From Paragordius varius (taxonomy: Eukaryota; Nematomorpha), in assembly GCA_964247055.1 (NCBI GenBank), contig OZ176052.1:372001-436000 (forward strand): a DNA stretch of 64,000 nucleotides, given 5' to 3'. The notes beneath the pieces were generated by a model. It worked only from the letters and a program-made list of their open reading frames with translations, had not been told where the DNA came from and searched no databases. Made by a program: the position numbers and the translations under genes. Positions 12,240 to 23,594 of the stretch are shown in pieces (position 1 is the stretch's first letter; every line of letters begins with the position of its first letter).

Positions 12240-14500
12240 TAAATCAGATAATAAACTGGGGACAATACCCGATGACTGGCTTTGTTCCAAAACAATTCTA
12301 ATACACAAAAGGGGTACCATTAATGATATAAAAAACTTTAGACCCATAACTATTTCTAACACACTCTATATAATTTTTTTAAATATGTCTAACCAAACCT
12401 TACTGAAAACCATAATAGATAAAACTTTAATTCACCCTAATTAAAAAGGATTTATGCCCTTTGATGGAATATTAGAGCACAACTATGTGATTGAACAAAA
12501 AATAAAGAGTGCGAAACAAGATAAACATAAACTACTAATAGCATTTCTTGATATTATCAAATCCTTTGATTCGATTCCGCACAATATACTTATCAATACA
12601 ATTAATCAACTTCTAATAAACACATTACTAAAAATATAATCATTCAAAATATAACTAATTCTAAAACCCAAATCTATACACAAGGCGGACTGACAGATCC
12701 TATTGCATTTCAAAAGGACATTAAACAGGGCTGCCTTGTCTCCGGAACCTTATTTAACCTGGCCATCAACCCACTCTTGGAATTGCTAAACATATCCACC
12801 ACATCCCTAGCGTATGCCGATGATTTGGTAATCATCGCACACCAAGTAGATGCTCTCCAGAAAACTATCCACACCGCAGAGCAATGGCTTCAATCCCATA
12901 ACATAACAATCAATGCGAACAAATCTGCTCTTCTATGTATTAACTCGTCAAATCCTAATATAACCATACATAATCAAATCCTCGAACAAATCCCAGAAGG
13001 AAAATCCATCTCTTACCTTGGCAAACCAATTTCACCTTTAGCACCCCCTAAAAATACCCATGAACTGAATAACCTGGTAGACAATATAACACAATCGAAT
13101 CTGACACCGTGGCAGAAATTAGACTTTTTTAAAACATTCATATTTCCCACTATTATCCACTCCCTCAGAATGGAAGCAATTAAAACCGAGCTAACCAAAT
13201 CAGATAAAATTCGTTTTCAGATAAAAAAAATAACAGCATTACCCCCCACAGCCATCACTAACTATTTCTATGCCCCCACTAAAGCAGGCGGACTTAATCT
13301 GCCACAGCTAGCAACTACATGACAACTTTATAATTGATTCAACTTACAAACTATTAACGTCTCATTATCAATATTTAGCAGCTTAAGCCATTAATGATTT
13401 AAAACATACCGTATCTAGACATACAAAGTCAACCACCATTAACGATATTTAATTAAACCAATACTTAAATAATGAAATACAAATCAAAACGACAGGATGC
13501 TCATCCATATATACAAAAGCGAGGCAAGCCTCTAAAAGACTTGACCTAGCATGGGAATTTCAAATTCCAATAACAGGGCACTCGGTAAACTTTGACCCGA
13601 ATGCCCGAAAATTTATTATACCATCCCTATCCAAAAGAAATGCTAAACACAGCTTACAATCCTTAACTGATTGCCCGAATAAAGGTAAAGTGATTGAGGC
13701 CATCAAACAACACCCAGCCTCTTCCCACTTTACCCTTTCGGGTACATATACATCCTTTAAATCCTGGCGGTTCATCCACAAGGCACGCCTTAATCTGTTG
13801 CCAGTGAATAGCCGTCCAGGGTCATTCAAAAATTTATTGTGCAGGAGATGTGGGAAGGCAAATGAAACTCTCTCCCATGTATTGAATCATTGCCTTCGAT
13901 ACTCTCCGCACTGGATTAGGCGACACAACGCTTGTTTGGACATTCTGAAAAATCATTTAACAAGCAACACCATAATACAACACGAAAACACTAACATAAT
14001 ATATTTACCATTGAAACTCGACCTCATATTAACTAAAAAAAATAATTGCTATATAATTGATGCCACCTGCCCTTTTGAAAACAAATTCCAATCATTGACC
14101 TATGCCTCCCTAAATATAATTGAGAAATACAATCAGTTGATACCATTAATGCAAACACAATACAAGAGTATAGAAATACTACCGCTGGTAGTCGGAGCTC
14201 TTGGTGCTTGTCATCCAAAAATGACTTAATCATTAATAACCTATGCCGAGCACAAGAACCATCCACGATCTGCGAGCAAATGGGTAAGCAGTACCATCTT
14301 TTATAGCTCTGAACTATGAAGCTCATTATCCAATGATTCTATTGGATCCAATCCCCTTCCATACATCAAAAAACATTAACATATGAATAATTTATTACTA
14401 GAGTATTGAACAAACACAGCATTTATATTCGTTCTTTTTTTATTATTTACTTTTCTTCTTTTCCTGACATTTTCTTTCATATATAATTTATATAATATAG
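12240..14500 (+). mobile_element. Utopia/NeSL-like RLE retrotransposon relic, right half of palindrome apex
   Basis: Head-to-head mirror of 9935-12220. Recognisable parts are DDWLCSKTILIHK, FMPFDGILEHNYV, the catalytic block SLAYADDLVII near 12.8 kb, the thumb to 13.3 kb, and the C-terminal segment 13690-14229. That segment holds the CRRCGKANETLSHVLNHC knuckle and the endonuclease core (LDLILTKKNNCYIIDATCPFE). Several frameshifts and stops break it. Its 5' part is missing because the apex cuts it. Its 3' end at about 14.5 kb is followed by element B and then by the U2 3' fragment at 15486, so it too appears to have been inserted in a U2 gene. Confidence 0.88.
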
Positions 14501-15446
14501 GGTGGGGTGAGTAAAAAGTCGCACTTGACTTATAAGTCAAGCGTGGCAAGTTGTAAGTTTACTTAAATCAGCAAGTGTACACTTGAAAATTGGTGATAAA
14601 AAAACACTTAGGTTAAGTCTTTTGCTTATGAATGTAACATTTTGCCATCCAATTCGAATTTTACACCATTGCCAAAAGTTATGAAATAAGGCACAAAAAG
14701 ATTAACAATTTATACAATATGCATTTATCGACGTTTTTCAAACTCACTATGATATCTTATTTAATATTATAGAACTCTAATATTGAGCCTGGTTATTTTT
14801 AGATTGATGAAACATTCGCCCTTAAAACATTTCCATTTCTTTATCACACTACTCATTTTGTTTGGAGTCCATTTGTAAATATAATGGGAAGATATTTATA
14901 CGATATAATATATTATTTTAATTGAATCAACATTACATTCAAATAAATTTTTGATGATACATTAGTTAATAGTGAAGTAACCTTAGCTTTTAATAAACGA
15001 AGAGAAATTTTACTAGATTAATATTTACGAGATTCCAATTTTTTTGCGGTCACGGAATTTATATATTTAGCATATTTTTTTACATGTTCTTAAATATTAG
15101 CAAAGTTTTCCTATAAATTTATCCCCTTTTTAGTATCTACCCAATGAATATAAAAATTAGCCAAAATTTATCAAATTAACAATTTATAACATTAAAAAAG
15201 GTTTCAATTACATATAAAATCTAAATTTTATGTACAAATCTTCCAAAATAATTTTCCATATTTTTAAATCTAAGTGTGCCCTACACCACACTTGCAAAAT
15301 CTTTAAGTTTTACTTGATCATATAATTTTCAGTTCAATTCTTGCTTGACTTACATGTAATGTTAAATTATATTTTGTCACATGTAATCAAGCCCTGACTT
15401 GAAAAACTTGCAAGTCAAGTCAAAAAAAATTTTTTATCACTCGACA
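14500..15446. mobile_element. Non-autonomous element B, extra copy in right arm
   Basis: Starts GGGTGGGGTGAGTAAAA and ends TTTTTTATCACTCGAC. It shares the CACTTGACTTATAAGTCAAG end motif, the GGCAAGTTG segment and the GTGTGCCCTACACCACACTTG block with the other copies. It sits between the retrotransposon 3' end and the U2 fragment and has no counterpart in the left arm. Non-coding. Confidence 0.65.
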
Positions 15447-15485
15447 CATAATTTGATTACACCCAAACATATTTAATTAAATTCA

Positions 15486-15617
15486 ATCTGTTCTTATCTG
15501 CTTAATATCTAATACGACCTCTAAATTAAGTTTTTTTGGAGATTTTGGGGAGGCGCTCCTGGCTTGCCTATTCCATCGGGTCAACCTGGTGTTGCAGTAT
15601 CTCCAGGAGTGGCCCAA
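15486..15617 (+). pseudogene. U2 snRNA 3' fragment (relic), right palindrome arm
   Basis: Starts at ATCTGTTCTTATCTGCTTAA and continues through the branch-point-pairing side, TAATACGACCTC, the Sm-like TTTTTTTGGAGA stretch and the 3' stem-loop GTCAACCTGGTGTTGCAGTA to GGAGTGGCCCAA. It lacks U2 nucleotides 1 to about 38 and has internal losses and substitutions, so it is dead. It begins at the same U2 position as the 3' piece at 36439, which is the retrotransposon insertion point. Confidence 0.9.
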
Positions 15618-17240
15618 ATACAATCATTAAACTAATTTAGAAACTCTTTAATAAATAATTATAATTTTAACAAGTTTAAAAAAATTATGATAGAAAAATT
15701 TCAGCTCATTTTCATTCTCACCACTGTGATCAAGATCATGCTAACATGATCGAAATATAAGTTTTATTAATAAATTTTTTATTTGTTAATAATATATTCA
15801 TACGTTTGCCAAATTAATTCTTGTATTGTCATTCACGTATGGAATCTTTAAATTTTAAAAATTTTTTAAGTTTGAAAAGGTGGTAAATTTGATATTATAG
15901 AGAGTTTTGAAAAAGTTGTTTATGTTAAAAACGGTTTGAACGAATCCAGTAATGTGTACAGCCCACTTCTGTGTCCAGAAACAAAATCTCCAAAAATAAA
16001 ATAACATTATGGGCCGATTACTAAATTTTAATGTTTTATGGCGTCTAAAAATCAATAGATAGAAATAATACAATGAAGGCCCTCATGAACCTATTTAACC
16101 ATTAAAAGTTTAAAATAAATCTAGTGAACATAAAACATTTATTAAAAAAATAGGGATGTAATGATTGATTTAACACTTCGATTCAAATTGATCTAAATAC
16201 CCCAGACTAATTTTAAAAAACTACTGTACGAAACGGCCCCAATTTAAATTTATGCTCCTATCCTAATAAAAAATATATTAATACAAAATATCCAATTAAA
16301 ATATTGTTTTGGAAAAAAAGTTCCATGTCAAACTACTTTGACGCCATTTTTAATTTTAAGGGTAAATTAAAGCTAATTTTTTATTTAAATTACATCTAAC
16401 ATTGATAGAATTTAAAAAAGCGGTTAATTTTGTATTATTTTGCAATTTTACCATTGCAGACATGTCACAGTTGACTATTTTATATTTCAGTTTTACCTAA
16501 AATATGTAATATCAAGTATTTTTGTATAATTTTTTTTATATATTTCGGTTTATTATAAGTGCAAAACGCCGTGGTTTCGATTCCTTCCATAATTTTTAAA
16601 GATAATTTTAAACAGTCCTGGGGTATTTTATTACCACGATTTGAATCGAAGGACTAAAATGAATGTGTTGTATCCAAGTGTTAAACACTAGAAGAAATGC
16701 GCGATAATAAAAAAATGGTGGAAGCATGTCGAAAATATGTAGTATTTAAAAAATGTATTTGTAAAATAAATTAAAATAAAACCATGATGATTACGAACAG
16801 CATTTAAAGTATAACATAATATTTTATTTTGAAAATTTAGATTTATATTTTTGTCTAATTTTGCCAGTGCATTCAAGCCTTATGAATTTTTGCTTGAATT
16901 AGCACTTCATGACCTGTTTGACTTTTTTGTCCGCGATGACATATTGGGGAAGTTACATATCTCAGAGCTCAATCTTTTAACTATAATACTGGTTTTAAAC
17001 CTATTTTATCATAATTATCAAACATTGTCTAGTATTATAAGGATAAAATGATGAAATATTTATATTACGATAGTAAAATGCAGGAATGATGCTTTTGGTT
17101 TAAGGCTTACACGTGAAGTTACACTTTTGTGGCAAGAGTTCTATATCAGAAAATAGAAAAATTTGCGAATATATTAAATTTTTTTTGGTTAAAGCTAAAT
17201 CTTCATTCATAAAATATAGCTAAATTTTTCATAAAATATT
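15618..17240 (+). repeat. U2 3'-flank paralogue (right arm)
   Basis: DNA downstream of the U2 fragment matches DNA downstream of the split U2 gene (36591-37640). Shared landmarks are AAATCTCCAAAAATAAAATA, the TTTTATGGCGT block, GAAATGCGCGATAATAAAAA and GCATGT(C/T)GAAAATATG. A family A MITE is inserted here and is absent at 37.06 kb. Confidence 0.8.
16174..16680. mobile_element. TTAA-flanked MITE family A, right-arm copy
   Basis: 507 bp, ends CACTTCGATTCAA and TTGTATCCAAGTG, TTAA on both sides (16170-16173, 16681-16684). Compared with the paralogous flank near 37.06 kb, which has one TTAA and no element, this is a clean insertion. Its middle lacks the foldback element carried by its mirror partner. 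Confidence 0.85.
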
Positions 17241-17242
17241 AT

Positions 17243-18157
17243 GGGTGGGGTGATAAAATAGTCGCACTTGACTTGTAAGTCAAGTGTGCCAAGTTGAGCA
17301 TGTTTATTTAAGCCAGCAAGTGTATACTTGAAGATCAGTGAAAAAAAAATACACTTAAGTCAAGTCTTTTGCTTATGAATGTAACATTTTTTTGCCACCC
17401 GTTCGAATTTTGCCGAAATTATTTTGATGATTTTCAGCCAAACAATATAAAATAAGGCACCAAAAGATAAACAATTAATACAATATGCATTTATTGAAGT
17501 TTCTCAAACTCTTTAATACGTATCTTATTTAATATCATAGATTTTTCTACATATTAAGCCCGTTAATAATTATTAAGTTGATGATACCATTCGCTCTTAA
17601 AATACTCTCTATTATTTTACCACACTACTCATTTGTTAGGAGTCCATTTGCAAATATAATGGGAAGATGTTTATACAATATAACATATTATTATTATTGA
17701 TTATCAACATTACATTCGAAATAAATTTATAATATAAATACTTTAACTTAGTTAATGAATAGTGAAGTAACCTTTAGCGTTTATTTAACGCAGATTCGAA
17801 ATTATACAAGATTAATTTTTAATATTATTTTTAGGATATTTTCGAGAATTTTTTTGCGGGTTCACGGAATCGATATATTTAGCACATTTTTATATGCATT
17901 TTATTAAATATTAGTAGAGTTATTATAAAAATTTATCCCCTTTTTCACCCCATTTGAATAAGTCCATTAGCCAAAATTTATTAGATTAAAAATTTATATT
18001 ATTAACAAAGGTTTTAATAACATATAAAACCTACATTTTATACATAAATAGTTTCCAAAATAATTTTATCCATATTTCTAAATCTGTCTAGTGTGCCCTA
18101 CACCACACTTGCAAAATCTTTAAGTTTTATTTGATCATATGATTTTTTATCACCTCC
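17243..18157. mobile_element. Non-autonomous element B, right palindrome arm
   Basis: 915-bp mirror of 2431-3342, with ends GGGTGGGGTGATAAAA and TTTTTTATCACCTCC and the ACTTGACTTGTAAGTCAAGT hairpin motif just inside. It abuts the limit of homology to the U2 flank on one side and the dead homeobox exon copy on the other. Confidence 0.65.
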
Positions 18158-18257
18158 AAATCAAGTTTAAGTCGTGTAATGTTTAATTTTTTTATAATTT
18201 ATTACATATGTTGTTTTTGTGGCTAATTAATTTAATTAAGTTTAAAAATAAATAAAC

Positions 18258-18453
18258 CTGAATTTTAGCTTGGTTTAAGTGTATAAGCTTGGCCAAGTCC
18301 TCCCTAGCATAAACATCTGGATAATGGGATTCTGAGAATGCATTTTTCAATATTTTCAATTGTGGAGTGAAGGATGTTCTTTGTCTCCGATTTGGACAAC
18401 TGTTTCTCTACAATGTTGCATGATTCGTTCAGAAAGAGCCGTCCTTTTTAAAA
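18258..18453 (-). pseudogene. Dead copy of homeobox exon 1, right palindrome arm
   Basis: Minus-strand copy of the exon at 24284-24487, mirrored by 2142-2332. It retains the [12 protein letters not shown] start of the homeodomain in part, the [17 protein letters not shown] helix and the splice donor. Small deletions (for instance in the codons before the homeodomain and in the Phe-Thr-Pro turn) shift the frame, and the ATG position is again ATT. Confidence 0.83.
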
Positions 18454-19134
18454 TTAAACAAAATATATATATATATATTGGGTGCAATCAATCATCAATA
18501 AATTTGTGTATTATCTGATTTTTTTACGAGTTTACAGACCAGTGCTTTAAGTAGACAAAATATTGTTTCTGAAAGTTTTCTGGTTAAAATTTATTATCAA
18601 AGCCTCATTTCCTGAAAATATAAAAACTTATCATTTGGACATTTTTTAACTTTATCCAAAATTCGCGCTATGAAATTAGATAATAACAAATACCTCGTAT
18701 AAAACTAAAAAAATATCAAATAAATTGTAAGTTAAAATTTTCCAAAGTTAATCTATGTATTAATAAAAATAAGAGGTGTGAGCTTAAAGCTTGGGGAAAA
18801 TGTATGCCCATTCCAATTGCAAAAGTAAAAATTATTCATTTATCAATACGCCGACTTTATATTAGGCCCTCAGTTTTGTTCCACCTCGTGTAAAAATCGG
18901 GTTTTTCCAAAAAATAGAAGTTCAATTTTAAGTTTGAACGACGTTTCCGAAAAACGTGTCGGCCAGGTTTAATAAAGTAATTTTTGTATTTACTAATCCC
19001 TTTTTGATAATTATCCCCTCACGTTTAGCCATACACTTATAAAAATAGGGTTTATTAAATAAGTGAATTTTGAGACAGATAATACACAAATATGCATCCG
19101 TTCAATAAAGTCCAAATTTGTAATCAATATTTAA

Positions 19135-19659
19135 CACTTGGATACAAGACATTCATTTCAATCCTTTGATTTAAATTGGGGTAGTTGGATACCCCAGGCC
19201 TGTTTAAAATTAAATAATTTAAATTATACAGAAGGAATCGAAACTGGCAAAATTTTGCACCTATATAACATTGATAAAGCTAAATACTTAATATTTCTTT
19301 CTTAATGTAAAACTCAAAGGTAAAAATATAATCAATGTAACATATGTGCATTGACTAAATTGAATAATAATATATAATAAACCATTCTTGCTATTTTTAT
19401 CAATAAAAATTAGCTTTAATTTCACGTTATCAACGAAAAACTTTGCAAATTTTTTGTAAAATAAAAATGGCTTTTAACTAGTTTGAAAATAAACTTTTTT
19501 TTCAATGAAATTTTATTTAGATAATTTGGCTCTTTTATAAAATTTTTATTAGGTAGGAGCATAAATTTAAATTGGGACTGTTTACTTCAATAGTTTTTTT
19601 AGAAATATTATATTTAATTTAGTATGGGGTATTTAAATACCCCAATTTGAATCTAAGTG
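19135..19659. mobile_element. TTAA-flanked MITE family A, complete copy
   Basis: 525 bp between TTAA sites at 19131-19134 and 19660-19663, ends CACTTGGATACAA and TTGAATCTAAGTG, each followed by the paired ACCCC motif. The left-arm counterpart is truncated. Confidence 0.8.
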
Positions 19660-19681
19660 TTAAGTACGTTAAATGTGCATT

Positions 19682-19840
19682 ATGCATTTTATGGTTGCTT
19701 ATTTTACATTGGGCGATTCACAACACAGTAGTGTATGGAAAAAAGAAATGGTTTATTAAATTTATTGTTTTTCCATACACTACTGCGCAAATTTCCACTT
19801 GTGGATTAAGCAACCATTAAAATGCCGACTGTAAAATGTT
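19682..19840. repeat. Short foldback (hairpin) MITE
   Basis: Two ~60-base arms, GCATTTTATGGTTGC... and the inverse ...GCAACCATTAAAATGC, meet at CAGTAGTGTATGGAAAAA and its inverse, giving a hairpin of about 150 bases. Non-coding. The left arm is deleted here, so its age relative to the palindrome cannot be judged. Confidence 0.6.
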
Positions 19841-19921
19841 TTCTATGCTAAACCATTAATATACCTTAATTTTATAGCTAAAAAATATTTTTTACATTTT
19901 AGTGGCCTTTGTAATTTTTAT

Positions 19922-19925
<4 letters not shown>

Positions 19926-19962
<37 letters not shown>
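19926..19962. repeat. (AT)n microsatellite
   Basis: Uninterrupted AT dinucleotide run of about 37 bases. Confidence 0.95.
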
Positions 19963-19969
<7 letters not shown>

Positions 19970-20774
19970 CTTATTCGGGATTTTACAATAAAAAAATAAT
20001 GCGGATAAAAGGTCGAAGAATGTAAATATCCTAAAATAATTTCTCGCTAATTGCCACACAAACTTTAAAAGTGATATGGACCTTTTATAAATATAATATG
20101 GCTTTGGTTATATATATAAAAACCGGTCCCAAAAATCTTATAAGAATTTGCAAACCCTTTCAGAATTTAAACTGCAACCAATTATATACATCATGTTCTA
20201 TAAATACTATTTTTTTAATGTTAAAGGAGTTAACCAAAAAGCAAAAAAGGTTTTAATAAAGATAGTTGGTATTAATTTGTGTTAAGCTTCAGTTTAACAC
20301 ATTTTTTTAAAAAATCATGATAGCTTGGCACACCGTTAATATCCTATTTAGCCGTTTTAAATTCGTTTTTTACTTTTAGGAGGGTTTGCACAAAATTTTA
20401 AACGAAGTTTTAATATATCACAATCAGGTTTTTCTTAGAATTCTTACTTTTTATTTATTATTTAATAGAATAATCCAGAATGTTGATTATATAAAATTAC
20501 CATTTACAACATGATGCAAATCCTTTAGCAAAATAAAAATTTTCGATATGCTCTTCATAAAAATGATTAATAAATAATTTAATCGTGATTTTCGTTAAAG
20601 TGCATAGATCGATTTGTATAGACAACAAAATATAAAATTGTATTGCGAATTCGATTCAAATTAAGAATGAATTAAAGTTTGGTTTTCGGATTGGATTCCG
20701 ATGCAATCGGGTTGAAGGGGGCGCATTTCCTGCAACACTTGAAATGGCACGCTAAAATATTTATGCAATATTTT

Positions 20775-21440
20775 AGTTTTGTTATGATTTAATGTAAGAT
20801 TATATTTTTTGCACACATTTATAAAAGTTCGGAGACTGTTTTCGAGGTTCGTTTGTGAATTTGCCAAGATTAACGTGTCGTCTGCGTAGTGGAGAGTCGT
20901 CAGAGTGTGACCCCCTACTTTTATTCCTGGCAGATTCATATCCCTCATAATACATTCCAAATATATGTTGAACAACATGGGGGATAAAATGCAGCCTTGA
21001 CGCAGACCTATGTTCATTGGGGTCCAAGAGGTCGGGCCATGCGGGGTGTTAAGTGATAGGTAGGAGTTGGACTATATGAATTTAATTAATATGATTAAGT
21101 GATCGGAAACTCCTATTTGTTTAAGGGCCTTCCAGAGAATGTCATGTTGAACGGTATAGAAGGCTTTAGAGATATCCACAAAGCATAGGTGTAGCTCATT
21201 TTTGAATTTACAGTTTTTTTCTATTATCCATCTACGGCATCCTGTTTTTCTCTAAAGCCTGCCTGCGTCATTGAGATTTCCGGGTTGACAGGCGGTTTTG
21301 TATTATTTTTAGGAACACTTTTGAGGTTTGATTGATTAATGCTATTGTGCGGTAGTTTTCACATAATTTAGGATCGCCCTTTTCAAATATAGGGACCGCT
21401 AGTAATTTGTTCCAGTCCTCCGGAACGTTGCCTCACTGAA
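20775..21440 (-). mobile_element. RTE-clade LINE fragment, RT core, broken
   Basis: On the minus strand the order is VPEDWNKLLAVPIFEKGD, NYRTIALINQTSKVF, the block LHLCFVDISKAFYTVQHD with the first catalytic Asp, GLRQGCILSPMLFNIYLE, and LHYADDTLILA with the YADD box, followed by NLTLNHNKTKIL. These are RT motifs of the RTE/BovB type. At least one frameshift and stops break it. It stops abruptly at the palindrome edge near 20.77 kb and lacks its C-terminal part. The first 372 bases of the window hold the C-terminal part of a similar LINE in the opposite orientation. The two point inward, so they are not one interrupted copy. Confidence 0.85.
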
Positions 21441-21449
21441 AATTTGGAA

Positions 21450-22600
21450 TAATTAGAGTATTTTCAATGAAACATGAATGGTTGGTGTAACACCAAACAA
21501 AGACGGTTTGCAAACTAAAATGCTGATAAAAAATTAAAATTATTGACATGCAATTAAAACTCAATTATTAAAAACTTTTCGTTAATTTACATAGCTTTTC
21601 AAGAAACGTTACTAATTCTTAATACATGTACGTTTTTATTTTCAATTGTTTTCTATTTTATTCGAATTAAAAAGTATATTTTTTAGACAAGTTAAATGGC
21701 ATGTAATTTTTGATTAATTTGTTTGCATTTTATGTTTAATTTTCAATAGGAAAGGCATCTATTTTAAGAAATAACCATAAATAAATCATTAAACTTAAAA
21801 AAAATTCAACCGACTTCATATTTGGACAATATTTTATCGGCCATTATACCGGAGTAACTCTAATATTTGAAAAATGGTTTTTTACAATATTTTGAAAACT
21901 GTTTTAACCAACCTGTACATTGTAATCCCTGTCTTCTGAGACCTAAAAGTAATTTTTTGCAGGAAAGGCAAATGGTCGGAACTTAATATGTATGAGCTTC
22001 TAGATTGTGGCTTATTCCACGGGTTCGTTTTTCAGAATCTTGAAAGATATTTTAAAAAATTATCAAAAAAGCGTTTTGTAAAAAACAATGTCTAAATTAA
22101 TTTACCAATTATTTCTTCTGGGGCAGTTGTTGATTTTATTCCAAAATCACTCTATAATAATATAACAAATTGCGTTGTTTTATTGATAGTGTGTGTTTAA
22201 AACAGCAATGGTTAATTAGAATAAAAATGGAAATTATACAGATAAAATGTTTAAACAATTTGAAGGTCATAATTTTAAACCTAAGGGGAAATTAGTTACA
22301 CCAAACCCTAAATTACAAAAATTTAATTAAATTGATCTGTAAAATTTTAAATTTTATTGTTAAAAATATTATAAAATTCACTAAAAAATTATTTTTATTG
22401 TCACCAAGTTATACACCATACGTTACTGTAATCAAACGTACTATAATGCTATTTTGTCCAAGATAATAAGCGTTTATTTAAGCTATGTGACATAACAGGA
22501 TCTATAGTCGTACTTTTAACAATATACATTTATAGTACAATTAAAAATCTAAAAACCATAAAATAACATATAAGCGGTCAAATCGATTGAAAATTTTAAG
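21450..22600. other. AT-rich stretch without recognised features
   Basis: No long frame, RNA gene or repeat family member recognised. It may be intron of the C1-domain gene on the minus strand, because the donor at 22610 opens into it. Confidence 0.4.
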
Positions 22601-22609
22601 CAACGAAAC

Positions 22610-22900
22610 CTTGCCAAGAGGATTCGATATAATTCGACCAAGTGTTGTGTCTCCCACATTATTTGAATCATCCTGGTTATTTTTCGAATATTGATTCCTT
22701 TGCTTAAACAATTGGCTTTGGGAACAATCGTTTGGGATTTTTGTGGCGCACCTTTTATGGAACGGCCTTCCACATCCACTGCACTTTAGTGCTTGCAGAA
22801 TAAGACCAAAAATCATGGAACCGCAAAAATCACAAAAAGCTGGACTTGTAAAACAATGCGCATGCAATGAATGTGGGCAAGAATTATAATTTGGTTGCAT
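22610..22900 (-). CDS. C1 (phorbol-ester/DAG-binding) domain exon, protein kinase D-like
   Basis: 97 codons from ATG (22900) to a phase-0 donor (GGCAAG/GTTTCG at 22610). Residues 10-59 fit the C1 zinc pattern exactly: His10, Cys23, Cys26, Cys40, Cys43, His48, Cys51 and Cys59 (HX12CX2CX13CX2CX4HX2CX7C). C1 domains bind two zinc ions and, in typical members, diacylglycerol at membranes. The [21 protein letters not shown] and [13 protein letters not shown] segments resemble the first C1 domain of protein kinase D most closely. The tail is Ser/Asn/Gln rich. No upstream acceptor is evident, so this may be the first coding exon. No second C1, PH or kinase exon lies in the window. An isolated retained exon or pseudogene is possible. 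Confidence 0.68.
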
Positions 22901-22939
22901 TTTTATCACGATTTTTGCAACAAAGAATAAGAACAATGT

Positions 22940-23370
22940 ATGTGTACAACAATGTTGTCAAATTTGGAAACGAAAAAAATGAGAAAAAAAACGAGAGAAA
23001 AAATTTTAGTAAAAGTTTTTTTAGCTGATATAGTACGCAAGACAGTAAATATTGTTTTGCCTTTTTTATAATTATATAGTAATTATATTTTAAACAATTA
23101 TTGTGACAAAATGAATGGCTTAAAAATACCTTGAAAATGACGCATCTTTGCGACCATATTTATAATTATTGCTTTAAAAGAAACAATATATAAATTTTTT
23201 CGTTGCTTATTAAAGATAAAAGCAATAATATAAATAAAGTTGACAATAAATTAAAATGGGAAAACAATTTATTTCTTTCAATAGAGGCACATAAGATAGC
23301 TAATATTCACCATTCGAATTCTTTCACAGATTTTTCGTAACAAAAACTGTTGCCAGTGGAAATCTAAAAG
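22940..23370. other. AT-rich intergenic stretch
   Basis: Would hold the promoter or upstream region of the C1-domain exon and the 3' end of the neighbouring minus-strand gene. No element was recognised. Confidence 0.35.
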
Positions 23371-23381
23371 AGCTTAAAAAC

Positions 23382-23594
23382 TTAATCACTAACTTGATTC
23401 AAATTGTAATCTCGCTTCATATCAATGAGATGCAAATTAGCAGCATTCTCATTAGTATTAGCCGTACTTTCTTGAGAATTATTCGGAGTTCCCTTTTCCA
23501 ACATTTTAAACAAATAATCGTTTTCATGGATTGAAATACTTCTGAGATGACATAGGAAATCAATGTATTCATGAACTAATTTACATGTACTTCC
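23382..23594 (-). CDS. Probable terminal exon of an unknown host gene
   Basis: A 70-codon frame on the minus strand runs from a good acceptor (TTATATAG/GGAAGT at 23594) to TAA (23382-23384). The translation begins GSTCKLVHEYIDFLCHLRS, continues with HENDYLFKMLEKGTP, and ends in a polar Asn/Ser-rich tail and DYNLNQVSD. The amphipathic start and low-complexity tail look like real coding sequence rather than AT-rich noise. I do not recognise the family. Its upstream exons would lie above 23.6 kb on the minus strand, but none was found with confidence. It is on the same strand as the C1 exon 480 bases downstream, which would belong to another gene. Confidence 0.4.
   Translation of the reverse strand, partial: GSTCKLVHEYIDFLCHLRSISIHENDYLFKMLEKGTPNNSQESTANTNENAANLHLIDMKRDYNLNQVSD

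Larger units (their letters stand above)
470..20765. repeat. Giant eroded palindrome (inverted duplication), apex near 12.22 kb
   Basis: Reading in from both ends, the same sequence appears in opposite orientation. Matched blocks are 470-1085 with 20120-20765, 1100-2430 with 18170-19490, 2431-3342 with 17243-18157, 3346-4221 with 16345-17240, 9451-9850 with 16025-16345, and 9935-12050 with 12240-14500. The outer edges share the motif TATTTTAGCGTGCCATTT. The arms are unequal because the left holds a 5.2-kb foldback insertion while the right keeps 14500-16040 (a short element, a U2 fragment and its flank) that the left has lost. By eye the arms are roughly 85-90% alike. The apex falls inside a U2-targeting retrotransposon relic. 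An inverted segmental duplication is the simplest reading; an assembly artefact is unlikely given the many arm-specific differences. Confidence 0.88.

Noticed and set aside
20775-21440. RTE fragment and the 1-372 fragment as one LINE interrupted by the palindrome
   Set aside because: They lie in opposite orientation, both pointing inward, so they cannot be two halves of one copy in place.
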